Source: Betaproteobacteria bacterium
GTDB lineage: Bacteria > Pseudomonadota > Gammaproteobacteria > Burkholderiales > Burkholderiaceae_D
NCBI GenBank assembly: GCA_015655165.1
Contig: JAATFN010000254.1
Location: 1 to 23,502 of the forward strand
Direction of reading: 5' to 3'
DNA length: 23,502 bases
The notes beneath the pieces are model-generated. The model worked only from the letters and a program-made list of their open reading frames with translations, did not search any database and was not told where the DNA came from. Of the stretch, positions 15,981 to 22,349 are shown piece by piece. Position 1 is the first letter of the stretch; every line of letters begins with the position of its first letter. The translations under genes and the position numbers were made by a program.

Positions 15981-17537
15981 TTAGGCAGAAACTGAGGATC
16001 TGATCAAATAATCAAACGCACTCAATGCGGCTTTGGCACCTTCACCAGTGGCAATAATAATCTGCTTGTACGGCACAGTTGTTACGTCACCGGCAGCAAA
16101 TACGCCTGGAATCGATGTCTGGCCTTTCGCATCAATCACGATTTCACCGTGTTTGCTCAATTCGACAGTGCCTTTTAACCATTCGGTATTCGGTACCAGA
16201 CCAATTTGAACGAACACCCCTTCCAACTCGACATGCTCGAGCTGTTCCGTGTCACGTGCTTTATAGGTAATCCCGTTGACTTTCTGGCCATCGCCGGTAA
16301 TTTCTGTCGTCTGTGCATTTGTCACAACCTTGACATTGCCCAGGCTATGTAATTTCTTTTGCAACACAGCATCAGCACGTAATTCTGTACCGAATTCGAT
16401 CAGCGTGACAAATTGCACGATACCCGCCAAATCAATAGCGGCTTCTACACCGGAGTTACCACCACCGATGACAGCCACGCGTTTGCCCTTAAACAACGGA
16501 CCATCACAGTGTGGACAATACGCAACACCATGGTTACGATAGTCACGCTCACCTGGCACATTGACCTCTCTCCAGCGCGCACCAGTCGACAAAATGACTG
16601 ATTTACCTTTCAATACCGCACCATTTTCAAGTTTTACCTCGATAATTTTTCCTGGTACCAATGCGGTAGCACGTTGCGTATTGATGATATCGACGTCATA
16701 TGCTTTAACATGTTGCTCCAGAGCTGCTGCAAATTTGGGACCATCGGTTTCCGGCACGGAAATGAAGTTCTCGATACTCATCGTATCCAAGACCTGGCCA
16801 CCAAAACGTTCCGCCACCACGCCGGTGCTGATGCCTTTACGTGCAGCATAGATGGCTGCAGCCGCACCAGCCGGGCCACCGCCGACAATCAAGACATCGA
16901 AGACGTCTTTTTGGCTCAATTCTTCCGCCTTACGTGCACTGGCACCTGTATCGAGTTTCGATAAGATCTCCTCGACACCGGTACGGCCCTGACCAAACAC
17001 TTCGCCATTCAAATAGACGGTTGGTACAGCCATAATCTGACGTTGTGTCACTTCATCCTGGAACAAAGCACCATCGATTGTCACATTACGGATGCGTGGA
17101 TTGATCACGGACATCACATTCAATGCCTGCACAACATCCGGACAGTTTTGACATGTCAGGGATACATAGGTTTCAAAGGTGTAGTCACCGGGCAATTGGC
17201 GAATTTGCTCGATTGTTTTTTCATCGAGCTTGACGGGGTAGCCGCCAACTTGCAATAAGGCAAGTACCAGCGACGTAAATTCGTGTCCCATCGGAATACC
17301 GGCAAAACGTACGCCAACATCCGAACCAGTGCGGTTAATCGCAAAAGACGGTTTGCGCTCGTCGTCATCACGACGCTCGACATAAGTAATCTGTTCTGAT
17401 TGTTCTGCAATTTCTTGCAAGAAACTCTGTAATTCACGCGATTTTTCGCCATCATCCAAGGACGCAACGATCTCGATCGGCTGCGACACCTTTTCCAAAT
17501 AGGCTTTCAATTGGCTTTTGAGATTAGCATCTAACAT
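15981..17537 (-). CDS. ahpF: Alkyl hydroperoxide reductase flavoprotein subunit
   Basis: AhpF takes electrons from NADH through FAD and two dithiol sites to reduce AhpC. From the ATG at 17535-17537 the protein is 518 aa and opens [17 protein letters not shown], aligning with the known AhpF N-terminus; an upstream frame extension of 12 residues is not needed. Domains in order are a tandem thioredoxin fold with CQNC (Cys129, Cys132), then an FAD site GGGPAG (about 219-224), the redox pair CPHC (Cys341, Cys344), and an NADH site IGGGNSG (about 357-363). The C-terminal FAD motif is [15 protein letters not shown]. All catalytic Cys are present. It follows ahpC on the same strand after about 104 bases containing a strong hairpin. 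Confidence 0.96.
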   Translation of the reverse strand: MLDANLKSQLKAYLEKVSQPIEIVASLDDGEKSRELQSFLQEIAEQSEQITYVERRDDDERKPSFAINRTGSDVGVRFAGIPMGHEFTSLVLALLQVGGYPVKLDEKTIEQIRQLPGDYTFETYVSLTCQNCPDVVQALNVMSVINPRIRNVTIDGALFQDEVTQRQIMAVPTVYLNGEVFGQGRTGVEEILSKLDTGASARKAEELSQKDVFDVLIVGGGPAGAAAAIYAARKGISTGVVAERFGGQVLDTMSIENFISVPETDGPKFAAALEQHVKAYDVDIINTQRATALVPGKIIEVKLENGAVLKGKSVILSTGARWREVNVPGERDYRNHGVAYCPHCDGPLFKGKRVAVIGGGNSGVEAAIDLAGIVQFVTLIEFGTELRADAVLQKKLHSLGNVKVVTNAQTTEITGDGQKVNGITYKARDTEQLEHVELEGVFVQIGLVPNTEWLKGTVELSKHGEIVIDAKGQTSIPGVFAAGDVTTVPYKQIIIATGEGAKAALSAFDYLIRSSVSA

Positions 17538-17573
17538 GATGGATTCTTTCAATTTATGAACAAACGTTCCCAT

Positions 17574-17596
17574 CGTCCGGGCAAAAAGCCCGGACG
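17574..17596 (-). promoter_or_regulatory. Intercistronic hairpin between ahpC and ahpF
   Basis: CGTCCGGGC and GCCCGGACG form a perfect 9-pair GC-rich stem around five identical loop bases (TTTTT on the minus strand). No T run follows, so it is probably an mRNA-stabilising or partial-termination element that lets ahpC exceed ahpF, rather than a full terminator. Confidence 0.65.
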
Positions 17597-17641
17597 GTCT
17601 TACGCTGTATAACTATTGGCTACAACAAGACTGGTTGAAAC

Positions 17642-18205
17642 TTAGATTTTGCCAACCAGGTCCAGCGATGGTGTCAATGTTGCCGCACCTTCAGTCCATT
17701 TTGCCGGGCAAACTTCACCTGGGTGGGAAGCCACATATTGCGCGGCTTTCACTTTGCGCAACAATTCAGATGCATCACGACCAATACCGTTGTCATGCAC
17801 TTCCAGCACCTTGATTTGGCCTTCTGGATTGATGACGAATGTACCGCGCAGTGCCACGCCTTCTTCTTCGATCAATACGCCAAAGTTGCGTGCCAGTGTT
17901 GCTGTTGGGTCACCAACTAATGGATATTGCACTTTTTTGATCGCTTCTGATGTGTCATGCCATGCTTTGTGCGCAAAATGTGTATCAGTAGACACGCCAT
18001 AGATTTGCACGCCTAACTTTTGGAATTCGGCATAATGGTCAGCCAAATCTTCCAGTTCTGTCGGGCAAACAAATGTAAAGTCTGCTGGATAAAAGACGAT
18101 AACGGACCATTTACCCTTCAAGCTCTCTTCGCTGACATCAATGAATTTACCGTTTTGATAAGCAGTTGCTTTGAATGGCTTGATTGTTGTGTTAATTAAA
18201 GACAT
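17642..18205 (-). CDS. ahpC: Alkyl hydroperoxide reductase peroxiredoxin subunit
   Basis: AhpC is a typical 2-Cys peroxiredoxin (AhpC/Prx1 class) that reduces hydrogen peroxide, organic peroxides and peroxynitrite in the cytoplasm. From the ATG at 18203-18205, preceded by AAAGGA with good spacing, it is 187 aa, the family's exact length. The peroxidatic Cys47 is in FTFVCPTE and the resolving Cys166 in [22 protein letters not shown] and the [13 protein letters not shown] stretch are conserved. The frame extends 22 residues further upstream, but that extension has no support. First gene of ahpC-ahpF, with its own promoter and a possible OxyR site. Confidence 0.97.
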   Translation of the reverse strand: MSLINTTIKPFKATAYQNGKFIDVSEESLKGKWSVIVFYPADFTFVCPTELEDLADHYAEFQKLGVQIYGVSTDTHFAHKAWHDTSEAIKKVQYPLVGDPTATLARNFGVLIEEEGVALRGTFVINPEGQIKVLEVHDNGIGRDASELLRKVKAAQYVASHPGEVCPAKWTEGAATLTPSLDLVGKI

Positions 18206-18242
18206 TGCTATTTCCTTTACTGGGTTGAGATAACGTAAATAG

Positions 18243-18271
18243 AGTGTATGACGTCTATTAGAATAGAGCAA
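18243..18271 (-). promoter_or_regulatory. ahpC promoter
   Basis: Minus strand: -35 TTGCTC (18266-18271), a 17-base spacer, and -10 TACACT (18243-18248), about 38 bases before the ahpC start codon. The -35 is weak, as expected for an activated promoter. Confidence 0.5.
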
Positions 18272-18275
18272 ATTT

Positions 18276-18308
18276 ATTTGTTTAATGTTATCGATTGTTA
18301 ATAACTAT
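18276..18308 (-). promoter_or_regulatory. Possible OxyR site upstream of ahpC
   Basis: Minus strand, ATAGTTATTAACAAT matches the OxyR half-site pattern ATAG-nT-nnn-An-CTAT at most positions; the second half is degenerate. It ends five bases upstream of the -35, the usual place for OxyR activation. A perfect inverted repeat ATCGATTG and CAATCGAT with a 14-base gap (18290-18319) overlaps it. Confidence 0.35.
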
Positions 18309-18347
18309 CATCAATCGATGTGGCGCATTGCCAGCCATTTTGTATCA

Positions 18348-18380
18348 CAAAAAAAAATCGGGGCACATGATGCCTGCGAT
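18348..18380 (-). terminator. Second terminator after the 390-aa membrane protein gene
   Basis: Minus strand: ATCG with CGAT and GGCA with TGCC pair around a TCATG loop, with a small bulge, followed by nine T. Together with 18436-18456 it separates this gene from the ahpC promoter. Confidence 0.6.
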
Positions 18381-18435
18381 ACAAAGTACATTCAACAACA
18401 CTACTTTACTCCACCTGTAGATTGATGACGCGAAA

Positions 18436-18456
18436 CAGCCTGCTTTTAGCAGGCTG
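18436..18456 (-). terminator. Hairpin downstream of the 390-aa membrane protein gene
   Basis: CAGCCTGC and GCAGGCTG form a perfect 8-pair stem with a 5-base loop, about 20 bases past the stop on the minus strand. The tail is only TTTC, so it may need the second hairpin to terminate fully. Confidence 0.6.
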
Positions 18457-18475
18457 CGCCATATGCAAATACAGT

Positions 18476-19648
18476 TTATACCGGTTGTTTTGTTCTTCTG
18501 AAAATATCGTAGACATCGATGCGCCAGATTGCCAGCATCATTTTGCGCAAACACCAGAAAAACAGCAGTGGCAAGAGGATTGTTTGCAAGACAAAAGTCG
18601 CCATCAGTCTTAGCACCGAATCGATGTAGGCATTCATTTTATCGATCACGGCATCGAGTATCTCGCGCCCATCTGACACGATCGCTTTCAAGAGACGTGT
18701 CGCCCTTCCATCAAATGTCTGACGCTGTACTTCAATTTGACGATCAAAGCCGGCAATGACCTCATCAGATTGTTGCAACGCTCCACGCACTTGAGCATAA
18801 GCCAGTTGCTTTTCATTTTTGATACGCTCTGCCTCGGCAACTTTTGGGTTATCACTATATGCATTTAACTGTTCGGCAAGCGGCAATGTTTTTCTCACAG
18901 CATCGACATGGGCACTTTCGTCATCCAATGCTTTTTGGGCAATCTGCACTTGCAGCTCAATGTTATCTCGCACAATAACTGCTTTACCTTTTTCCCGCTC
19001 GATCAACACAATTTTCTGTCTGGCAGTATTTCTTTTTTCAACTTCTTCGGGTGTACTACCCGCGTCTTCCAAAGAAGCCGATATCTGCGTCATATTGGTA
19101 ATATCGTGTGCTGTTTGAGCACGTATAAAACCTTGATCCACCAAACCGTTTAAAAGCACGACAAACAGAATGGCGTAACGTATAAAAAAACATGTCATAA
19201 AGCCTTTAAACCAGATTGACGAACGCATGACATGCGGCCGATACACACTCAGTAAAAACAAGACACCAGATAGCGCAAAAATACTCTGAAACCAGACTGT
19301 TGAAACCAATTCGATCAGGATTTTTTGCAAGACAAGCGAGCCGATAGACACCTCCATCAGAATAGAGAACCGATCGATCAAATCATTCCAGGGGCTCAAC
19401 ACTTCCAGCGGGGAAATTGCCGCACCACCAATGACTGGCACACTAATTTCGACTGATTGCAAAAGAGAAATTGTCCCATTAACAATACGGGCAACACCAT
19501 AGGCCGAGACAGCTTGAACCAAAATACCATCCACACTGTTTTTGGATGCCCGATCCATGTAATCCGACCACGATAAGAAAATGCTCAATACAACAATGAC
19601 AGCCAGACATGGTTTTAACCACACGTAACGGACGAAATCATTTTTCAT
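18476..19648 (-). CDS. Uncharacterised coiled-coil inner-membrane protein
   Basis: I do not recognise this 390-aa protein. It has a first membrane helix at about 12-27 and hydrophobic helices near 118-136 and 148-168. A long charged, helical segment (about 185-315), rich in Glu, Lys, Gln and Ala, is likely a coiled coil, for example QKALDDESAHVDAVRKTL and DEVIAGFDRQIEVQRQTF. A last helix (346-366) is followed by a short basic tail. Between the first two helices is a mildly hydrophobic region with ISVPVIGGAAISP. There is no catalytic motif. By topology the coiled coil would face one side of the membrane between helices three and four. The ATG at 19646-19648 is preceded by a TATAAT hexamer about 50 bases upstream. 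It is monocistronic with two hairpins behind it. Confidence 0.72.
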   Translation of the reverse strand: MKNDFVRYVWLKPCLAVIVVLSIFLSWSDYMDRASKNSVDGILVQAVSAYGVARIVNGTISLLQSVEISVPVIGGAAISPLEVLSPWNDLIDRFSILMEVSIGSLVLQKILIELVSTVWFQSIFALSGVLFLLSVYRPHVMRSSIWFKGFMTCFFIRYAILFVVLLNGLVDQGFIRAQTAHDITNMTQISASLEDAGSTPEEVEKRNTARQKIVLIEREKGKAVIVRDNIELQVQIAQKALDDESAHVDAVRKTLPLAEQLNAYSDNPKVAEAERIKNEKQLAYAQVRGALQQSDEVIAGFDRQIEVQRQTFDGRATRLLKAIVSDGREILDAVIDKMNAYIDSVLRLMATFVLQTILLPLLFFWCLRKMMLAIWRIDVYDIFRRTKQPV

Positions 19649-20065
19649 GATATGACCTTATACATTCGGAAAGAAAACAAACATGTGAAATAAGAAATTA
19701 TAGCTTTCAGTACAACAGTTATCGTACTAATTCTTCTATATCGGCTTGTATTCATAGCCCGAGTGTTGCATTCCAGGACACTGAAAGTGACAACATCATC
19801 AAAGCCAGACCGATACGTACTTTACAGAATCTTCCTATTAGAAACTCGTACTCAAACATGGAAAATAGACCCATTCACTAGATTATGTCCTAGTCAGCTG
19901 GCATCGGTGTTGACGAAATACCATAAAAATCAGCCGATGTTTTTTTCAATTGCCGTGTAGTACGTCATCGATAACAGCACCTTTATCACTGCTTTTTTCA
20001 CATGACATTGTGATTTTTAATGAAGCAAATCACATCATCAACATACGGCAAACCAGGGGGAGCTA
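19649..20065. other. AT-rich intergenic region, 417 bases, no convincing gene
   Basis: This divergent gap holds the start regions of the 390-aa membrane protein gene (-) and the VirB1-like gene (+). On - there is a TATAAT (19697-19702). AGTAC and GTACT form an inverted repeat with a 10-base gap (19709-19728) just upstream, a possible operator. On + there is an ACTAG/CTAGT repeat (19877-19894) and a terminator-like hairpin (19902-19946). No open frame here has a ribosome site. Confidence 0.5.
19902..19946 (+). terminator. Orphan terminator-like hairpin, possible end of a small RNA
   Basis: CATCGG and CCGATG pair, with an inner TGA and TCA, around an A-rich loop. Seven T follow. No protein gene on + ends upstream, so if real it terminates a short non-coding transcript. 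Confidence 0.4.
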
Positions 20066-20707
20066 ATGATGGTAGATTTTGATAATTTTCCAGAAATAGC
20101 AGCACAATGTGCGCCACAGATTCATCAGACAACACTGGCAACACTGATACAACATGAGTCTGGCGGCAATCCTTATGCGATTGGCGTGAACGGGAATTAT
20201 TCATTGCCCCGTCAGCCAAAAACAAAAGCCGAAGCAATCAAGCGCGCAAAATGGTTGCAAGCACATGGTTATAATTTTGATGCCGGTCTTGCACAGATCA
20301 ACATACGTAATGCAAAGCACATGGGATTAACCATTCCGCAACTATTTGATCCATGCGAGAATTTACGTGCCGCATCCAAGATTCTGACATCGTGTTACAA
20401 ACGTGCCTCTATCCGTCACAACGATGAACAGAAAGCCGTACGCGCAGCATTGTCATGTTATAACACCGGAAATCTTTCCAGTGGGCTATCAAATGGCTAT
20501 GTAAAAAAAGTGATCCAGAAAGTACCTAAGACTGCTGCAAAGAATGGTGATTTGATGGAACAGGTACGTCTTCCTCACTCACAAGTAGTTGTACCAAATG
20601 TCGTCATTGAAACGCCACATAAAAAGAAAGCACCAGTAAAGAAAAAGACAATGATGGCAAATAAAGACTTGGATAAGGATACAAAGAAACTGGCACAAGA
20701 AGATTGA
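20066..20707 (+). CDS. VirB1-like lytic transglycosylase, orphan
   Basis: This 213-aa protein carries a lysozyme-like SLT fold of the VirB1 type. The catalytic Glu is in LIQHESGGNPYAIGVNG (Glu31). YNFDAGLAQINIRNAKHMG (69-87) is the GLxQI motif, and AALSCYNTGN (128-136) is the third motif. VirB1 proteins open the peptidoglycan for type IV secretion or conjugation machines. Two things are odd. No signal peptide precedes the domain, so export needs another route or does not occur. The C-terminus (184-213) is a Lys-rich charged tail (KKKAPVKKKTMMANKDLDKD). No virB2-virB11 genes lie nearby. AGGGGGAG precedes two adjacent ATGs; the second has the better spacing. A strong terminator follows. Confidence 0.82.
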   Translation: MMVDFDNFPEIAAQCAPQIHQTTLATLIQHESGGNPYAIGVNGNYSLPRQPKTKAEAIKRAKWLQAHGYNFDAGLAQINIRNAKHMGLTIPQLFDPCENLRAASKILTSCYKRASIRHNDEQKAVRAALSCYNTGNLSSGLSNGYVKKVIQKVPKTAAKNGDLMEQVRLPHSQVVVPNVVIETPHKKKAPVKKKTMMANKDLDKDTKKLAQED

Positions 20708-20710
20708 GAG

Positions 20711-20753
20711 CAGATCATTTTTTCAGGTAAACGAAAAAATGATCTGTTTTTTT
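20711..20753 (+). terminator. Rho-independent terminator of the VirB1-like gene
   Basis: CAGATCATTTTTTC and GAAAAAATGATCTG form a perfect 14-pair stem with an 8-base loop, followed by seven T. Its tail overlaps the stop codon of the convergent small gene. Confidence 0.93.
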
Positions 20754-21036
20754 ATTCAGCCATCTCCAACAACGATACAGTGGTGCAACGATGATGCTCG
20801 CCTGTCACAATCCGGATTTGATAATCAGAAAACGTATATACGGAAGTGAGCTTTTCCTTTTTATGTATCGCACGGTTATTGTTGCGGCTAGTTGTACTGG
20901 ACACATCACCCCAGTCTCCCGATGTATGCCTGTCAAACAACAAACCAAGATCGATATGATGTGCGCCATATAGATTCAATATATCTGCTGTTGCCACAAT
21001 ATTTCCAAGCTGGAATCTACTGCATCGTCCCATCAT
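20752..21036 (-). CDS. Small protein of a plasmid-associated family
   Basis: This is a protein of about 94 aa. It fits a short family common on plasmids and islands in Proteobacteria, sometimes named plasmid-related protein. The shared pattern is LGNIVATADIL at the start, then a central HTSGDWGDV and KKEKLTSVYTF, and IRIVTGEHHRCTTVSLLE at the end. The resemblance is from memory of the pattern; no function is known. Two ATGs (21034-21036 and 21031-21033) and a GTG before them are possible starts; GGA lies about six bases from the first ATG. It converges on the VirB1-like gene, and the two stops almost share the terminator. Its presence beside an orphan VirB1-like gene supports a mobile-element remnant. 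Confidence 0.68.
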   Translation of the reverse strand: MMGRCSRFQLGNIVATADILNLYGAHHIDLGLLFDRHTSGDWGDVSSTTSRNNNRAIHKKEKLTSVYTFSDYQIRIVTGEHHRCTTVSLLEMAE

Positions 21037-21220
21037 CACTATCCGATCTTCATATATATGTTTAGAATTTATAAGATTAGTATTAAGAAGAATGGTTCGT
21101 ATAAAGCTTGGCAGCCAAATAACAACGCGACAATAAATTTTCCTTAAGGTACCCGGTCTGCCTATGCGTTGTCGTGTTTATATGAGGTATGATCAATCAT
21201 CTCGTTTTCGTCAACATATT

Positions 21221-21709
21221 ATGACTTTACGCATCATTGCCACAGGTGGCACATTTGATAAGCATTACAATCCTGTTTCTGGCGAATTGACCTTTGAACA
21301 AAGTCACCTACCAGAAGTCATCACACGTGCAAGGCTGACCGATCACATCGTGTTTGAACAACTGCCGCTACTTGACTCATTAGACATGCGCGAGACAGAC
21401 CGTGCACGCGTTCTAACATCTTGCCAAGCATCTGCTGAAACTACGATTGTGGTCATCCACGGTACAGATACCATGCAAGAAACAGCCCATATGTTAGGCT
21501 CTGCAGTACTTCCAAAAACAATTGTCATTACCGGTGCAATGATTCCTTATGCTATTGCAGGTTCGGATGCACAATTCAATTTCGGATTTGCATGCGGCAT
21601 TGCCAAAGTATTGCCGCACGGCACACATATCGCAATGAACGGACAGATTTTTAATTGGAATAATGTGCACAAGAATCGCAGTGCCGGTAGATTTGAAACG
21701 ATACGTTGA
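21221..21709 (+). CDS. Single-domain asparaginase-like protein
   Basis: A 162-aa protein equals the N-terminal domain of L-asparaginase and no more. It has the first active-site loop IIATGGTFDKHYN (Thr11), the second IHGTDTMQETAH (Thr82, Asp83) and VITGAMIPYAIAGSDAQFNFG. The C-terminal domain that completes the dimer-interface active site of classical asparaginases is absent; the stop is clean. Standalone versions of this length are known in Proteobacteria and are annotated asparaginase-domain proteins without proven activity. An in-frame upstream start at 21164 would add 19 basic residues; the ATG at 21221 directly before TLRIIATGG is preferred although no ribosome site is visible. Monocistronic, convergent with the AtaL-like gene 42 bases away. 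Confidence 0.8.
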   Translation: MTLRIIATGGTFDKHYNPVSGELTFEQSHLPEVITRARLTDHIVFEQLPLLDSLDMRETDRARVLTSCQASAETTIVVIHGTDTMQETAHMLGSAVLPKTIVITGAMIPYAIAGSDAQFNFGFACGIAKVLPHGTHIAMNGQIFNWNNVHKNRSAGRFETIR

Positions 21710-21751
21710 CTCTGGCGCTCATACATTTCCTGGATAAACAGGCACAATCAG

Positions 21752-22222
21752 CTAATCCAGCCGACCTTGCTCGGCGAGTTCACGAATCAGACGTATTGTC
21801 TCTGTATCTGCATCTTTGTAAGCCGAACGGCGAAAGTCGTTATAAAATGCGACCGCTTCATCCTCTGCCTGGGAAACATCATCTTCATATTCAAAACATA
21901 CATACAATGCATTTACCTCGGGTTCCTCAATCACCATACGCATATGCGATGAAGGCAACTCACCCTGTGCTGGCACCTGATAGTGCACCTGAATTTGTGG
22001 TAAATAAGTCACGGTATCATGAATGATGACCTGACCATAACGTAGCACCCGATTGACCGAACTGATTGTTTTATCTGACAACGTACAAGCATCAAGGTGC
22101 GCCATAAAGTATTCCGGTGTCTCAGCCCGCAATACCAGCCCACGCCACAACTGCTCACGTGTGATTACTTGTACCATTGGATTGTCCAGATCGTTGACCT
22201 GAATGACATGTTCGAATTTCAT
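21752..22222 (-). CDS. DUF1857/AtaL-like SRPBCC-fold protein
   Basis: This 156-aa protein matches the DUF1857 (AtaL-like) family of START/SRPBCC-type ligand-binding proteins. The opening MKFEHVIQVND and ITREQLWRGLVLRAETPEYF are the family signature. SVNRVLRYGQVIIHDTVTYLP and MRMVIEEPEVNALYVCFEYE follow. The fold has a hydrophobic cavity; AtaL gives its name to the group, but its role in bacteria is largely unassigned. Length is normal. The start ATG at 22220-22222 is in a clean position with no strong ribosome site. It is divergent from rep, with 127 bases between. Confidence 0.85.
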   Translation of the reverse strand: MKFEHVIQVNDLDNPMVQVITREQLWRGLVLRAETPEYFMAHLDACTLSDKTISSVNRVLRYGQVIIHDTVTYLPQIQVHYQVPAQGELPSSHMRMVIEEPEVNALYVCFEYEDDVSQAEDEAVAFYNDFRRSAYKDADTETIRLIRELAEQGRLD

Positions 22223-22291
22223 AATACGGATAACGCTCTCTTATTCATCAACTGCCCCTATTGTCCCACATTCACCATCTTTTTAGCCTGA

Positions 22292-22297
22292 TACAAT
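22292..22297 (+). promoter_or_regulatory. Possible -10 element for rep
   Basis: TACAAT lies 53 bases before the rep ATG in the divergent gap. The -35 region (CATTCA at 17 bases) is poor, so this is tentative. Confidence 0.25.
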
Positions 22298-22349
22298 ACG
22301 TTTTCATCCCTATGCAGGTTTCACCTCTTTTTTCCATTATCCTATTCGC

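Noticed and set aside
18239..18266. ATAG and CTAT tetranucleotides near the ahpC -10
   Set aside because: The intervals (16 and 8 bases) do not follow the OxyR spacing; the match upstream of the -35 is better.
19763..19960. 65-codon open frame on + in the AT-rich gap
   Set aside because: It starts with GTG, has no ribosome site and runs through a terminator-like hairpin; kept only as a possible small-RNA region.
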